Shown: positions 24,829 to 34,068, counted from the stretch's first letter. The stretch is DNA of 55,216 nucleotides from an uncultured Clostridia bacterium (GCA_947627565.1 CANQWO010000010.1:1-55216), one strand, 5' to 3'. Made by a program: numbers and translations. The notes: generated by a model from the letters alone, not told the origin.

Positions 24829-24936
24829 TTCTTTTCTCATCCGGACTATACCGTCGGTACGGGAATCGCACCCGTTCGGGCCCAAAGGCTTCGCAGACTA
24901 TACTGCCGGTGGAGAATCGCACTCCGCCCCAAAGAA
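24829..24936 (-). promoter_or_regulatory. FMN riboswitch (RFN element)
   Basis: Minus strand. Conserved blocks appear in the correct order: GGGGCGGAGTGCGATTCTCC, ACCGGCAGTATAGTC, GAAGCCTTTGGGCCCGAAC, GGGTGCGATTCCCGTACCGA and CGGTATAGTCCGGATGAGA. The P1 stem is closed by TTCTTT (24936-24931) and AAAGAA (24834-24829). FMN binding would favour the downstream terminator and shut off ribU. Confidence 0.95.
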
Positions 24937-24951
24937 TATTCGATTATCGGT

Positions 24952-24980
24952 ATTATATCCCATCGGCGCCGCGATGTCAA
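24952..24980 (-). promoter_or_regulatory. promoter of the riboswitch-ribU unit
   Basis: Minus strand: -35 TTGACA (24980-24975), 17-base spacer, -10 TATAAT (24957-24952), a perfect consensus. Transcription should start about 8-10 bases before the RFN P1 stem. Confidence 0.85.
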
Positions 24981-25035
24981 GCGTTTGAAGCAAACAAATT
25001 GCCGTTCGCCGCGCTTTGCCGCAAAGGCCTGTTCG

Positions 25036-26289
25036 TTACGAAATCACGTCGCCCGCATAGACGGGAAACCGCTCGCAGAGCACCGCGACTTCCTCCGCAA
25101 CGGCGGGAACGGCCGCCTCCTTCCTCCGGATGACCTCGGTGATGAGGTCGGCGATGCGCGCCGCCTCCCCCTCCTTCATTCCGCGGGAGGTGATCGCCGG
25201 CGTCCCGATGCGGATGCCGCTCGTCACGAAAGGCGAGGCCGTTTCAAAAGGAACGGTATTTTTATTGACGGTGATGTGCGCCGCGTCAAGCAGCGCCTCG
25301 AGCGCTTTGCCCGTGAGCCCCTCCTTGCGGAGATCGACCAGCATGAGATGATTGTCCGTCCCGTTTGAGACGAGTTTTATGCCGTTCTGCATCAGCCTTT
25401 CGGACATGGTATGGGCGTTTTTTATGATCTGCCGCTGATATTTGCGAAATTCCGGCGTCAGCGCCTCCCTGAACGCGACGGCCTTGGCGGCGATGACGTG
25501 CATGAGCGGGCCGCCCTGCGTCCCCGGGAAAACGGCCTTGTCGATGGCCTTGGCATACTGCTCCCTGCACAAAATCACGCCGCCGCGCGGGCCGCGGAGC
25601 GTCTTGTGCGTCGTCGTGGTGACGAAATCGGCATACGGAACGGGCGAGGGATGAAGCCCCGCCGCCACAAGACCCGCGATGTGCGCCATGTCCACAAACA
25701 TCACCGCGCCCACCTTGTCGCAAATTCGGCGGATCCGCGCAAAATCAATGGCGCGCGGATAGGCGCTTGCGCCCGCAACGATCATCTTCGGACGGCAAGC
25801 CAGTGCGATCCGCTCCATCTCGTCGTAGTCGATGGTCTCCGTCTCCCGCGAGACGCCGTAGGGCACAAAATGATAACCGATGCCCGAAAAATTGACGGGC
25901 GAGCCGTGCGTGAGATGCCCACCGTGGGCAAGATCCATGCCCATGACGGTATCCCCCGGCTGCAGCGCGGCGAAGTAGACGGCAAAGTTGGCCTGCGCGC
26001 CGCTGTGGGGCTGAACGTTGGCATGGTCGCACCCGAAGAGCTCTTTGAGCCGTTTTTGCGCGAGTTCCTCGGCGACATCGACAAATTCGCAGCCGCCGTA
26101 GTACCGCTTCCCCGGGTACCCTTCCGCGTACTTATTGGTGAGATGCGACCCCATGGCCGCCATGACGGCGGGCGAGACGATATTTTCACTGGCGATGAGC
26201 TCGAGATTTCCGCGCTGGCGGGCGAGCTCCTTCTCCATGGCGTCGGCGAGTTCGGGATCGGCGGTTCGGATGCAGGCGAGATCGATCAT
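25036..26289 (-). CDS. glyA: serine hydroxymethyltransferase
   Basis: PLP enzyme converting serine plus tetrahydrofolate to glycine and methylene-THF. 417 residues. It has [23 protein letters not shown], the [13 protein letters not shown] region, and the PLP-lysine motif [13 protein letters not shown] near residue 227. The ATG at 26289 ([14 protein letters not shown]) follows GAGGAG. The much longer upstream open frame is low-complexity and antisense-like and is not included. It has its own promoter and lies before the ribU unit. Confidence 0.96.
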   Translation of the reverse strand: MIDLACIRTADPELADAMEKELARQRGNLELIASENIVSPAVMAAMGSHLTNKYAEGYPGKRYYGGCEFVDVAEELAQKRLKELFGCDHANVQPHSGAQANFAVYFAALQPGDTVMGMDLAHGGHLTHGSPVNFSGIGYHFVPYGVSRETETIDYDEMERIALACRPKMIVAGASAYPRAIDFARIRRICDKVGAVMFVDMAHIAGLVAAGLHPSPVPYADFVTTTTHKTLRGPRGGVILCREQYAKAIDKAVFPGTQGGPLMHVIAAKAVAFREALTPEFRKYQRQIIKNAHTMSERLMQNGIKLVSNGTDNHLMLVDLRKEGLTGKALEALLDAAHITVNKNTVPFETASPFVTSGIRIGTPAITSRGMKEGEAARIADLITEVIRRKEAAVPAVAEEVAVLCERFPVYAGDVIS

Positions 26290-26315
26290 GCGTTTCTCCT
26301 CGTGGATTTTCTTCG

Positions 26316-26344
26316 ATTGTACCATATCCCCCCGCAAAAAGCAA
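26316..26344 (-). promoter_or_regulatory. glyA promoter
   Basis: Minus strand: -35 TTGCTT (26344-26339), 17-base spacer, -10 TACAAT (26321-26316). It diverges from the M48 gene promoter 40 bases away. Confidence 0.6.
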
Positions 26345-26380
26345 GCGGCGGACGGCCGCCGACGGAAATTTCGGAAACTC

Positions 26381-26409
26381 TTGCCAAACCTGCCGCTCTG
26401 TGATACAAT
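26381..26409 (+). promoter_or_regulatory. promoter of the M48 peptidase gene, probably leaderless
   Basis: Plus strand: -35 TTGCCA (26381-26386), 17-base spacer, -10 TACAAT (26404-26409). Only CAAACC separates the -10 box from the ATG at 26416, and no Shine-Dalgarno sequence is present. Confidence 0.65.
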
Positions 26410-26415
26410 CAAACC

Positions 26416-28395
26416 ATGAAACGACAATTTGCAACCGTCCGCGTCTGCCTCTTCGCGATCCTCATCCCCCTCGTGTGCCTCCTGGGCGTCCCCGCGTTGG
26501 GCCTCAAACTTTCCGCGAAGTTCGCCATCGCGTTTGCCGCGGCGGGGGGCGGCGCCCTCCTCGTTGTGCTTCTCTGCAACCTCATTCTCTATCTGAACAT
26601 GCGCAGGAAAATCCTGACCGTCTCCGCGCGCACCATCCAAACGGCGAGTTTGGCCTACCGGGAGAAGGTCGTCGAAAACCCCGGGCGGGCCCGAAGGCGG
26701 CTCGTTCGGCATATGCGCCTCCTGCGCCTTCTCAACGTCTGCATCCTCCTCTTTTGGGCGGTATTTGCCTGCGGCGCGTGCAGGCTCTGCACGCTTTCCG
26801 TTCCCGAACATGACGCCTATTTCGTCGCCTTTCTGGTGACGAGCGCCCTCCTCATTCTCATCGCCTTCGTCCCCATTCTAACGCTCGCGCCGCGCATCGA
26901 GACGCGTTCGCCGCAGGTGACGGAACTCCCGCTCGCGCGGGAGGAATATCCCCGATTCTACGCCGTCGCCGAGCAGGCCGCAAAAGAGGCGGGGTACGGC
27001 GGGAAGTTCTTTCTCGTCTACAATCTCGGGCCGGAGTCGATCTGCGTCAGAGAACAGGGCGGGGTCTCATACGTCGCGCTGCCGCCCGTCACGGTGCGGC
27101 TCTTTGCCGAGGAGGAACTGCTTGCCGTCCTGATCCACGAATTTGCGCATGTCCGCTTCCGCGACACGGCGTGGACGGAGCGGCTGAGAAAATTCAATCG
27201 CAGCTACCTGCCCGAGGGCGGGCGCTTCCTCGGGCGCATGCAAAATATTTGGTTCTACGGATTTGCCCAATTGGTCGGCTCCGAGGCCGACACCTTTACA
27301 CAATTCCAAAGTCTCGCCCTCGAACGGCGCGCCGATGAGATCGCCATGAAAGACCATGCCGCATCATTCGTCGCCGCCATTGCAAAAAACGCGCTCTACG
27401 CCGCGTTCTACCGCGCCCCGCGCCGGCCCGTAGATCATGAGATCTATGCCGCCGAGGTACAGCCCGAAGACTACTTTAAGCGGTACTTCACGTTATTCGA
27501 GGGGGGCATGCCCGCGTTCTGGGCGCAGAAAAGGGCCGAGCTGCTTCGCACGCTCCCTGCGCGCGGGGATACGCACCCCACCCTCAAAATGCGCATGGAG
27601 GCGGGCGGGATCGGCGAGCCCGATCTCTCCCAAAAGCCCGCGGGCGACTATCTCGAAGCGGCGGAGGCCTATCTTCTCGACTGCGGCAGGCTCCGCGCCG
27701 CATGGGAGGATTGGGAGGAGGCGCATGCGGACTATGTCGCGCGGGAGGCCCGTATGGAGCACCCCGAAGGGCATGCGAAAGCGCAGCTCCTACTCGACTA
27801 CTTCGAAACGGAGGACGCGCGCTTTTTGCCGCTTGCGGACGAACTTCTCGCGGAGCACAATCTGTTGGCCGCGAGTTTGAAGGGCTGTTATCTTGCGGAG
27901 CGCGACGAGGCGGAGGGTCTTGCGCTACTCAGGGAAGCCGCCGGCGATTCCCCCTACTTCGGACTGCTCGCCTATCGGCATTATGGGGACGCCGTACTCC
28001 GCACGGGCGATGAGGCGCTTTTGGAGCGGGCGCGCGGCGAACAGGCCGAACTCGCCCAGCGGCAGATGGACGTCATGCGAAAGCTCTTCTTCAAACTGCG
28101 GCCGGCGCGGGACGCAAAAAAGCTCGTGCCATGCGATCTGCCCGAGGCGTCGATCTGCGCTATGCGAGCCGCAATCGCGGACATGGGTGCCTCCGAAGTC
28201 TTCCTCGCCAAGCCCAGCTTGCGCGGCGCACCGCCCCTCTACTTTGTCTTTTTCCTCTCCGAACGCGAAGAAGACGCGGCGGAACTGTCGCTCTATTGGG
28301 AGTCGGTCAGCCGCATCGGAACGGCGATCTTTTATCCCGTCCGCACAAAAAATATCCCCGTTTCCGTGCGGGAACGGGGAATCAGGCTCAAATAG
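26416..28395 (+). CDS. membrane-bound M48-type metallopeptidase
   Basis: 659 residues. Four membrane helices in two pairs (about 10-32, 38-60, 108-128 and 135-155) precede the peptidase region with the zinc motif HEFAH (about residue 238) and the distal ERRADE (about 303), the M48 layout. The long C-terminal half (about 400-659) is helical and acidic with no recognised domain. It resembles tetratricopeptide-like repeats in composition, which is a guess. The start codon directly follows the -10 box. Its stop is four bases from the stop of the convergent VWA gene. Confidence 0.82.
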   Translation: MKRQFATVRVCLFAILIPLVCLLGVPALGLKLSAKFAIAFAAAGGGALLVVLLCNLILYLNMRRKILTVSARTIQTASLAYREKVVENPGRARRRLVRHMRLLRLLNVCILLFWAVFACGACRLCTLSVPEHDAYFVAFLVTSALLILIAFVPILTLAPRIETRSPQVTELPLAREEYPRFYAVAEQAAKEAGYGGKFFLVYNLGPESICVREQGGVSYVALPPVTVRLFAEEELLAVLIHEFAHVRFRDTAWTERLRKFNRSYLPEGGRFLGRMQNIWFYGFAQLVGSEADTFTQFQSLALERRADEIAMKDHAASFVAAIAKNALYAAFYRAPRRPVDHEIYAAEVQPEDYFKRYFTLFEGGMPAFWAQKRAELLRTLPARGDTHPTLKMRMEAGGIGEPDLSQKPAGDYLEAAEAYLLDCGRLRAAWEDWEEAHADYVAREARMEHPEGHAKAQLLLDYFETEDARFLPLADELLAEHNLLAASLKGCYLAERDEAEGLALLREAAGDSPYFGLLAYRHYGDAVLRTGDEALLERARGEQAELAQRQMDVMRKLFFKLRPARDAKKLVPCDLPEASICAMRAAIADMGASEVFLAKPSLRGAPPLYFVFFLSEREEDAAELSLYWESVSRIGTAIFYPVRTKNIPVSVRERGIRLK

Positions 28396-28399
28396 ATCA

Positions 28400-29914
28400 T
28401 CAGGCGCCGTAGAAGCCGCTCGTCTGCGCCTTTTTGACGAGTTGCACAAACTCCGCCTTGTAGACGTCGCCCGCGGTATAGGCGGCGAGCTCCTCCAGCC
28501 GTGCGGCGACGTTTGCGAGCGACGCTTCGCCGCGGTATTCGGAGGCGCGGAGCACGAGACCGAACTCGGCGACGCATGCAAGAAACGCCGCGTCGTCGCC
28601 GGAAGCGCTTCCCGCGCTGAGCTCGGAGACGGCGTTTTTCGCCTCTCCGTCGGCCCCCGACTTATAGCGGATCTCCGCCGTCGCAAGCAGGGTATCCGCG
28701 GACATGGGTGCCCCGTCTTCCGTCTCATGCAGTTCCAATTCATACATGACTGAGACGCAGAGGTTGCTCCCGATCTCGCCCGCGTCCCGATCGGGATCGT
28801 TGAAATCGCTCTCCGACATCATCTTCATATCGTAGCCGATGATGCGGTATTTCGAGACCGCGGCCGCTTCGAACGTCACCCCCGCCTTTGCGTCCTTTGC
28901 GACGGTGACGAGCGTCCCGCCGAGTTCCTCCGAGAGCACCTTTTTGGCCTCGATCGGGCTGTCGATGTAGGCATAGTTGCCGTTGCCCGCAAGCGCCAGC
29001 GTCTCCATGATGTCGTCGCGCATGTTGCCCATGCCGACGCCGATGACGGAGAGATAGACGCCGCTCTCCGCCTTTTCGCGGATGAACGAGCGGAGCGCGT
29101 CCCGATTGCTGATGCCGACGTTGAAATCGCCGTCCGTCATGAGGATGACGCGGTTGTTGCCGTCCGCGGCATAGTAGCCCTCGGCCAGCGCATAGGCCAG
29201 TTCCAGCCCGCCCGCGCCGTTGGTCGAACCGCCGCTCTCCAAGTTGTTGACGGCCCTCATGATCTCGGATTTTCCATCCCCTGTCGCATATGTGGGCTCG
29301 AGAACGGTCTTAACGTTCGAGGCGTAGGTGACGACGGACACGCTGTCCCGCTCGCCGAGCCCCGTCAAAAGCTCCTCGATGCCGAGCTTGATGAGGTCGA
29401 GGCGGTTGATGCGCTCCTCCCCCTCTAAATTCCAGCTCATGGAGCCCGAGACGTCGATGAGGAACGTATAGTTGTTGCGCGAAGCGGAGAGCGCGCGCTC
29501 CTCCGTGCGGATGCCGAAGATCCCGAGCTTGTGCGCGGCGTTCCACGGGCAGTCCGTGAGGTAGGAAGAGACCGCTACCTCGGCCCCATTCTCGGGCATG
29601 GTATAGGCGTCGAACGTGAAGTAGTTCATGAGCTCCTCGATGCGAACGGAGTCGTAAGACACCTTTCTGCCCGCGTTGAGTTGGGAGCGCACCATGGCAT
29701 AGTTGGCCGTATTGCGGTCGAGCGAGAAGTAGCTCGCGGGCTCCTCGGCCGTCTCTCGGAACCCCTGCTCCACAATGGAATCGTAGGAATAATTGGGCGC
29801 GTCGTTCTCCCCCGAGTCCGAGCCCCAGAGATTGGTCTCCGCCTTGGAAGCGCCGCATGCCCCGAGAATGAGCGCGAGCGCGAGCGTAGGGATCATAAAA
29901 AATTTCTTGTTCAT
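28400..29914 (-). CDS. VWA-domain lipoprotein, YfbK-like
   Basis: 504 residues. Signal peptide with lipobox LILGACG (Cys at about 20), so a surface lipoprotein. The YfbK N-terminal region (about 50-150, with YFSLDRNTANYAMVRSQL) precedes a von Willebrand A domain with MIDAS motif DVSGSMS near 161. A C-terminal region follows, ending KAEFVQLVKKAQ. The ATG at 29914 has AGGAGG. Third gene after an ECF sigma factor and its likely anti-sigma, an arrangement seen for YfbK homologues in Bacillota. Partner ligand unknown. Confidence 0.88.
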   Translation of the reverse strand: MNKKFFMIPTLALALILGACGASKAETNLWGSDSGENDAPNYSYDSIVEQGFRETAEEPASYFSLDRNTANYAMVRSQLNAGRKVSYDSVRIEELMNYFTFDAYTMPENGAEVAVSSYLTDCPWNAAHKLGIFGIRTEERALSASRNNYTFLIDVSGSMSWNLEGEERINRLDLIKLGIEELLTGLGERDSVSVVTYASNVKTVLEPTYATGDGKSEIMRAVNNLESGGSTNGAGGLELAYALAEGYYAADGNNRVILMTDGDFNVGISNRDALRSFIREKAESGVYLSVIGVGMGNMRDDIMETLALAGNGNYAYIDSPIEAKKVLSEELGGTLVTVAKDAKAGVTFEAAAVSKYRIIGYDMKMMSESDFNDPDRDAGEIGSNLCVSVMYELELHETEDGAPMSADTLLATAEIRYKSGADGEAKNAVSELSAGSASGDDAAFLACVAEFGLVLRASEYRGEASLANVAARLEELAAYTAGDVYKAEFVQLVKKAQTSGFYGA

Positions 29915-29974
29915 CTTGACCTCCTGCCTTTCCAACGAACGGCGCACAGGTTTGTCCCGCAGGACGGGAAAATT

Positions 29975-30652
29975 TTAAGAAATCAGCGAGAGAAAGTATC
30001 CGAGCCCGTCGGCGCTGTTCGAAACAAGGTCGATATAGGCGGGGACGCGCCGCTCCCAATACGCCTTGGAGTAATACTCGGCATTTTCGTAGACGGTCTC
30101 GTAGCGGTAGCCGTAGCGAGAATCGGCGAGGCCGCGGAAATCCGCAAGCTCCTCCGCCCGCTTGGCGCCGCCCGTGAGATCGAGATAGACGGTCCCCTTG
30201 AGCTGAACGCGCCCGAGATAGGCGAACTCGACGCGCACGAGCACGACGTCCCCCTCGAGCGAATAGCTCGTAAAGCGGGCATCGGCATTGTCGGCCAGCA
30301 CGAATTTTTCATACGGGGCGAGCGCGTCGCGATAGGAATCGTACAGTTCGGTATAGGAGACTGCGGCCTCCGCCGTTTCGGAGATCGAATAGGCGGACCC
30401 GACGGCGGGGTCGGCGGGAACGCCGTCGCCCACGCGCCGAGGCAGCATCTGCAAAACCACGGTGACGAGGAGGATGACGGAAGCCGCGACAGCCATTGCG
30501 GCCGCCCAAATTTTTCCGTTGCGGCGGCTGCGCGAACGTTTTCTCACCGCCGCTTTGGCCGCGGAGAGATCGATTTCGGGGAGCGAAACGCCGTCGAGAT
30601 AGGTTTTGAATGTCTGTTCGAGCGTCGAATTTTTCATATCATCCGCTATCAT
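29975..30652 (-). CDS. probable membrane anti-sigma factor
   Basis: 225 residues. A short cytoplasmic N-terminus (about 1-47, basic near KAAVRKRSRSRRNGK), one membrane helix (about 49-69), then an extracytoplasmic domain of about 150 residues. No zinc-binding HxxxCxxC motif is visible, so it is not a ZAS anti-sigma. Assignment rests on topology and on the position 6 bases after an ECF sigma gene. The ATG at 30652 has GGAGG; an alternative ATG lies five codons inside. Confidence 0.72.
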   Translation of the reverse strand: MIADDMKNSTLEQTFKTYLDGVSLPEIDLSAAKAAVRKRSRSRRNGKIWAAAMAVAASVILLVTVVLQMLPRRVGDGVPADPAVGSAYSISETAEAAVSYTELYDSYRDALAPYEKFVLADNADARFTSYSLEGDVVLVRVEFAYLGRVQLKGTVYLDLTGGAKRAEELADFRGLADSRYGYRYETVYENAEYYSKAYWERRVPAYIDLVSNSADGLGYFLSLIS

Positions 30653-30658
30653 AACGTT

Positions 30659-31207
30659 TCAGTCCTCCTTTTTTCCCGCAAGATGCGCGAGAAGTTTTTG
30701 TTCGGCGGCTTGCAGCCTGCGCGCCGCGGTGGATTTTCCGACGTCCAGTTCCTTCGCAATGTCGCGGACGGTGAGATCGAGATAGTAACGGAAGTAAATG
30801 AGCCGCTTCTCCTCACGGTCCAAATGTTGCATCGCGGCCTCGAGCGCGACGGCCTCCACCATGCGATCGGGGGAATACCGCTCGTCGGTGAGATGGAAAA
30901 ACGCCTCGAGGTCCTCCTCGGCGCGGATCTTCCGCTTGCGGAGGAAGTCCAGCGCGGTGTTGCGCGCAATGCGCATGCACCAGGCGTATCCGTTGGTGCC
31001 CGGGCGGAAGGAACGCGCAAAGCGCGCAATCTTCAAAAAGCTCTCCGAGAGCACGTCTTCCGCGTCGGCCTCCCTTCGAACGATGCCGCGCGCGAGCACG
31101 AACATCCGCTTTCCGACGAGCGCGAAGATCCCGTCGAGCGCCGCGGCGTTGCCCTCCGCGACCATGACGATGAGCCGATTCAGTTGTTCCAGATCGAGCG
31201 GCGGCAC
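30659..31207 (-). CDS. ECF-type RNA polymerase sigma factor
   Basis: 182 residues. Region 2 contains GNAAALDGIFALVGKRMFVLARGI and AEDVLSESFLKIARFA. Region 4 contains EKRLIYFRYYLDLTVRDIAKEL, then DVGKSTAARRL. The start is GTG at 31207 with AAGGAGGG. It heads a three-gene module with an anti-sigma factor and a VWA lipoprotein, probably an envelope stress response. Target promoters are not identified in the window. Its own promoter looks SigA-type. Confidence 0.92.
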   Translation of the reverse strand: MPPLDLEQLNRLIVMVAEGNAAALDGIFALVGKRMFVLARGIVRREADAEDVLSESFLKIARFARSFRPGTNGYAWCMRIARNTALDFLRKRKIRAEEDLEAFFHLTDERYSPDRMVEAVALEAAMQHLDREEKRLIYFRYYLDLTVRDIAKELDVGKSTAARRLQAAEQKLLAHLAGKKED

Positions 31208-31228
31208 GGTTCCCTCCTTGTTGTTTTC

Positions 31229-31257
31229 ATTGTAGCATAGCCGGCCGCAAATTGCAA
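31229..31257 (-). promoter_or_regulatory. promoter of the ECF sigma operon
   Basis: Minus strand: -35 TTGCAA (31257-31252), 17-base spacer, -10 TACAAT (31234-31229). The sigma GTG lies 21 bases downstream of the -10 box. Confidence 0.65.
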
Positions 31258-31305
31258 GGATCTGATTTCACATTTTCCTTCGTTTCTTGTCACCGTTATT
31301 TTGAC

Positions 31306-31385
31306 AAAAATCGAAATAACGATTTTTTTGCGAAATTTTATTAAATTTTACCTGTTTTTTATGTATTTCGATTAAAATCGAAATA
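31306..31385. promoter_or_regulatory. AT-rich palindromes upstream of the ECF sigma promoter
   Basis: Two inverted repeats share the half-site AATCGAAAT or its core. One is AAAAATCG-aaataa-CGATTTTT (31306-31327). The other is a perfect 10-bp TATTTCGATT-AA-AATCGAAATA (31364-31385). The stretch is much more AT-rich than its surroundings. No gene lies in 31258-31400. A DNA-binding site or an imported fragment is possible. Confidence 0.4.
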
Positions 31386-31400
31386 AAAAGTCATAATAAT

Positions 31401-31421
31401 AGGACGGCTCGACGCCGTCCT
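31401..31421 (-). terminator. terminator of the hisS-trxA operon
   Basis: AGGACGGC / GCCGTCCT stem (31401-31408 with 31414-31421, loop of five). On the minus strand it is followed by TATTATTATGACTTTTTATTT. It lies 16 bases past the trxA stop. Confidence 0.75.
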
Positions 31422-31436
31422 GTCCATTGCGTTTTG

Positions 31437-31751
31437 TCAGAGATTTTCCTTTAGAAATGCGCGCATTTGCTCCTCTGGAAGATAGCCGAGATTGTGCGTC
31501 TTCACGCCGCCGTCCGCAAAGATATAAACGTCGGGAATGGAGAAGATGCCGAGCGACGCGGCGAGATCGCCGTTTTCGTCGACATCGACTTTGACAAATT
31601 CCGCCTTCTCGCCAAATTCCTCCGAGAGCTTCTCCATGACGGGGGCGAGCATGCGGCAGGGTCCGCACCAGCCGGCCCAAAAATCGCACACCACGGTGCC
31701 GCCCTTTTCCACCAATTCGTCGAGCGCCCTGCCCGTAAGTTGTTTTACCAT
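31437..31751 (-). CDS. trxA: thioredoxin
   Basis: 104 residues with the active site WAGWCGPCRM near residue 25 and the cis-proline loop in GIFSIPDVYIF. Length and fold are standard. It follows hisS by one base, with AGGAGG overlapping the hisS end. As a thiol reductant it would serve general protein disulfide reduction; a second thioredoxin elsewhere in the genome is likely. Confidence 0.94.
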   Translation of the reverse strand: MVKQLTGRALDELVEKGGTVVCDFWAGWCGPCRMLAPVMEKLSEEFGEKAEFVKVDVDENGDLAASLGIFSIPDVYIFADGGVKTHNLGYLPEEQMRAFLKENL

Positions 31752-31752
31752 G

Positions 31753-33015
31753 TCAGTTCCTCCTGTAATTTTTGATATACTGTGCGATATCCTCGAATTT
31801 TACGCGCTCCGAAGTGGAACCGAACATGTTGCGCACCTCCGCGGCGCCCTCCTCGAGCTCGCTCTCGCCGATCGTGATGACAAAGGAAGCGTAGAGCTTA
31901 TCCGCATATTTGAACTGCGCCTTGAGCGAACGCTCCATCAGATCGCACACGACGACATAGCCTCGCCCGCGCAGTTCCTCGGCGAGGAGCAGCCCGCGCC
32001 TACGCGACTGCGCGTCCATCCCCGCGATATAGATGTCGGGGACGCGATCCGCGAAGGGCGCGTCCAACGCCTGCAGCGCGAGGATGAGCCGTTCGATGCC
32101 CGCCGCGAATCCGACGGCAGGCGTGGGCTTCGCGTCCATCTGTTCGAGCAGGCCGTCGTATCGCCCGCCGCCGAGCACGGTGGATTGCGCGCCGATGAGG
32201 TCGGTCGTAAATTCGAAGACTGTGCGGCTGTAATAATCGAGACCGCGGACGATGCGGGGGTCGACGACAAACTTGACGCCGGCCGCCGTCAAAAGCTCCT
32301 TGAGCGTTTCGAAGTGCGCGCGGCAGTCGTCGCAGAGGTAGTCGAGCATACTCGGCGCGTCCGCCGTGTATTTTCGGCACGCGTCGTTTTTGCAGTCGAG
32401 GATGCGGAGCGGATTCTTCTCGAATCGCGCGCGGCAGTCCTCGCACATCTCCCCGATATGCGGGCGAAAATAGTCGCGCAGGGCCTCGCTGTAGCGCGCC
32501 CGGCACTGTTTGCAGCCGATGGAATTGAGGTGCAGGGTGACATCATCGCCCAGCCCCAAGCCGTTCAAAAACCGTGCGGCGAGCAGGATGGCCTCGGCGT
32601 CCGCGGAGGGCGAAGCCGCGCCGTAGAGCTCGGCGCCGAATTGGTGAAACTCGCGCAATCTGCCGGCCTGCGGGCGCTCGTAACGAAACGCCGAAATGAG
32701 ATAGTAGGCCTTGAAGGGGAGCGTTCCGCCCTGCAGCCCGTTTTCCACAAAGGCCCGGGCGACGCCCGCCGTCCCCTCCGGGCGAAGCGTGATCGAACGG
32801 CCGCCCTTATCGAGGAAGGTATACATCTCCTTGTTGACGATATCCGTCGTATCGCCGACGCCGCGCAAAAAGAGCTCGGTGTGCTCAAAGACAGGCGTGC
32901 GGATCTCTTTGAACCCATAGAGTTCGGCCGCCGTGCGCGCCTCGTCTTCGATGGCCTGCCAAATGTGGGCCTCCGCCGGCAACATATCCTTACAGCCTTT
33001 CGGAATGCGGATCAT
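31753..33015 (-). CDS. hisS: histidyl-tRNA synthetase
   Basis: Class II synthetase, 420 residues. Motif 1 lies in the MIRIPKGCKDMLPAEA region, motif 2 FRYERPQAGRLREFHQFGAE lies near residue 110, the histidine-specific GLDYYSRTVFEF near 265, and motif 3 GGGRYDGL near 287. A C-terminal anticodon-binding domain ends at KNYRRN. Two cysteine pairs (CKQC, CEDC, also CDDC) lie in the insertion at about 170-235 and may bind zinc. No T-box leader is seen; it follows the Sel1 gene. Confidence 0.96.
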   Translation of the reverse strand: MIRIPKGCKDMLPAEAHIWQAIEDEARTAAELYGFKEIRTPVFEHTELFLRGVGDTTDIVNKEMYTFLDKGGRSITLRPEGTAGVARAFVENGLQGGTLPFKAYYLISAFRYERPQAGRLREFHQFGAELYGAASPSADAEAILLAARFLNGLGLGDDVTLHLNSIGCKQCRARYSEALRDYFRPHIGEMCEDCRARFEKNPLRILDCKNDACRKYTADAPSMLDYLCDDCRAHFETLKELLTAAGVKFVVDPRIVRGLDYYSRTVFEFTTDLIGAQSTVLGGGRYDGLLEQMDAKPTPAVGFAAGIERLILALQALDAPFADRVPDIYIAGMDAQSRRRGLLLAEELRGRGYVVVCDLMERSLKAQFKYADKLYASFVITIGESELEEGAAEVRNMFGSTSERVKFEDIAQYIKNYRRN

Positions 33016-33068
33016 TTGCTTTTTCTCCTTGTATCGTTTTCGTTTTACGGTCGTTTTCGATTGCGTAT

Positions 33069-33079
33069 CGCGGACATGG
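33069..33079 (-). repeat. copy of dispersed motif ACCCATGTCCG in non-coding DNA
   Basis: On the plus strand CGGACATGGGT begins at 33071, in the 69-base gap between the Sel1 gene stop and hisS. The minus strand reads ACCCATGTCCG, the polarity seen in most copies left of dnaA. Confidence 0.6.
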
Positions 33080-33084
33080 GTAGG

Positions 33085-33915
33085 TCATTTTACGTCAAGC
33101 CGCTCCAAAGCGTCCCATGCTTCGGCGTCGCCGCCGTCCGCCGCTTTTCGGTAATATTCGGCCGCCGACGCAAGATCTTGGTCTACGCCGACGCCGGTTT
33201 CATAGCATCTGCCCACCGCGCTCTGCGCCCACGGATTCCCGAGATCGGCGGAGAGACGGTACATGGAAAACGCCTCCTCTTCGCTCTTGCCGACCCCCGT
33301 TCCCTCTTCGAGACAGCGGGCGAGGAAGTAGAGCGCGAGCGCGTCGCCCCGGGCCGCGGCGCGTTTCAGCCAAAAGACCGCCTTGGAATGATCCTGCGGC
33401 ACGGCCACGGTGCCCCTTACCGATTCGTCCACACCGTAATAATACTCCATGGCGAGATCGTACTCGGCCAAAACATACCCCTTCTCCGCGGCTTCGACAA
33501 GCAGCGCGTGTCCCTTCTCGGGATAAACGGCGGTACCCATGCCCGCGGTATAGCACGCCGAAAGCGCATAGAGTGCATTCAGATCGCCCTGCGCGGCGGC
33601 CTTTTCAAACCATGAGAAGGCATTCCGGCGGTCCTCTGCGACAAGTTCGGAAAAAATATCCCGGTCGTAGAGCCCGAACGGAACGCGCATGTTGGGGCTG
33701 CCCGAGGGGACATTGCCCTGCAGATAGGCGAGCTTTTCATCCGCCTGCGCGCGGTACGCACAGCCGGCGAGATATTGCGCCGCGGCGTCGCCCGCCGCGG
33801 CATTTTTGAGCAGAAGCTGAAATTCTTCCTCGGTTTGGGGCAAGTCCGGCTCCTCCGTCTCCCCCTTTTTGACGACGAACGGTCCGCCGTCGATGTGGAA
33901 CACGATCGGGATCAT
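33085..33915 (-). CDS. Sel1-repeat (SLR) protein
   Basis: 276 residues with about six Sel1-like repeats between residues 30 and 270, for example AFSWFEKAAAQGDLNALYAL, AVFWLKRAAARGDALALYFL and ASAAEYYRKAADGGDAEAW. No signal peptide is evident, so a cytoplasmic scaffold is likely. The ATG at 33915 is chosen for its AAGGAGG site; the frame runs on upstream through a palindromic intergenic region. It precedes hisS, but a functional link is not apparent. Confidence 0.85.
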   Translation of the reverse strand: MIPIVFHIDGGPFVVKKGETEEPDLPQTEEEFQLLLKNAAAGDAAAQYLAGCAYRAQADEKLAYLQGNVPSGSPNMRVPFGLYDRDIFSELVAEDRRNAFSWFEKAAAQGDLNALYALSACYTAGMGTAVYPEKGHALLVEAAEKGYVLAEYDLAMEYYYGVDESVRGTVAVPQDHSKAVFWLKRAAARGDALALYFLARCLEEGTGVGKSEEEAFSMYRLSADLGNPWAQSAVGRCYETGVGVDQDLASAAEYYRKAADGGDAEAWDALERLDVK

Positions 33916-33929
33916 TGCAAGCGTCCTCC

Positions 33930-33940
33930 TTCGGACATGG
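33930..33940 (-). repeat. copy of dispersed motif TACCATGTCCG in non-coding DNA
   Basis: Plus strand CGGACATGGTA begins at 33932, 17 bases upstream of the Sel1 gene start. It almost touches that gene's AAGGAGG ribosome binding site. Confidence 0.6.
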
Positions 33941-33960
33941 TATGGGGCAATGACTTCATC

Positions 33961-34048
33961 CCCACCCCCTTTTGTTCCCCCTCCCCAAGGAGGGGGTAGG
34001 CAAAAATACTCTCCAAGAAGGTAGGCGGAACTGCCCCGAGGGGGCATG
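33961..34048. repeat. palindromic intergenic element between hslU and the Sel1 gene
   Basis: It contains a CCCCCTCC-CCAA-GGAGGGGG hairpin (33977-33996) and a TGCCCC-GAG-GGGGCA hairpin near 34032-34046, joined by a non-coding stretch. Neither stem has a T-run in the hslU direction. Its G/C-block style is like the cluster at 16033-16209. Confidence 0.45.
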
Positions 34049-34068
34049 CGGTCTCCCCGCAAGACGGA

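Noticed and set aside
24745-24885. A longer RibU starting at 24885
   Set aside because: The added residues are encoded by the FMN riboswitch and its terminator; the ATG at 24744 has a good ribosome binding site and fits the family.
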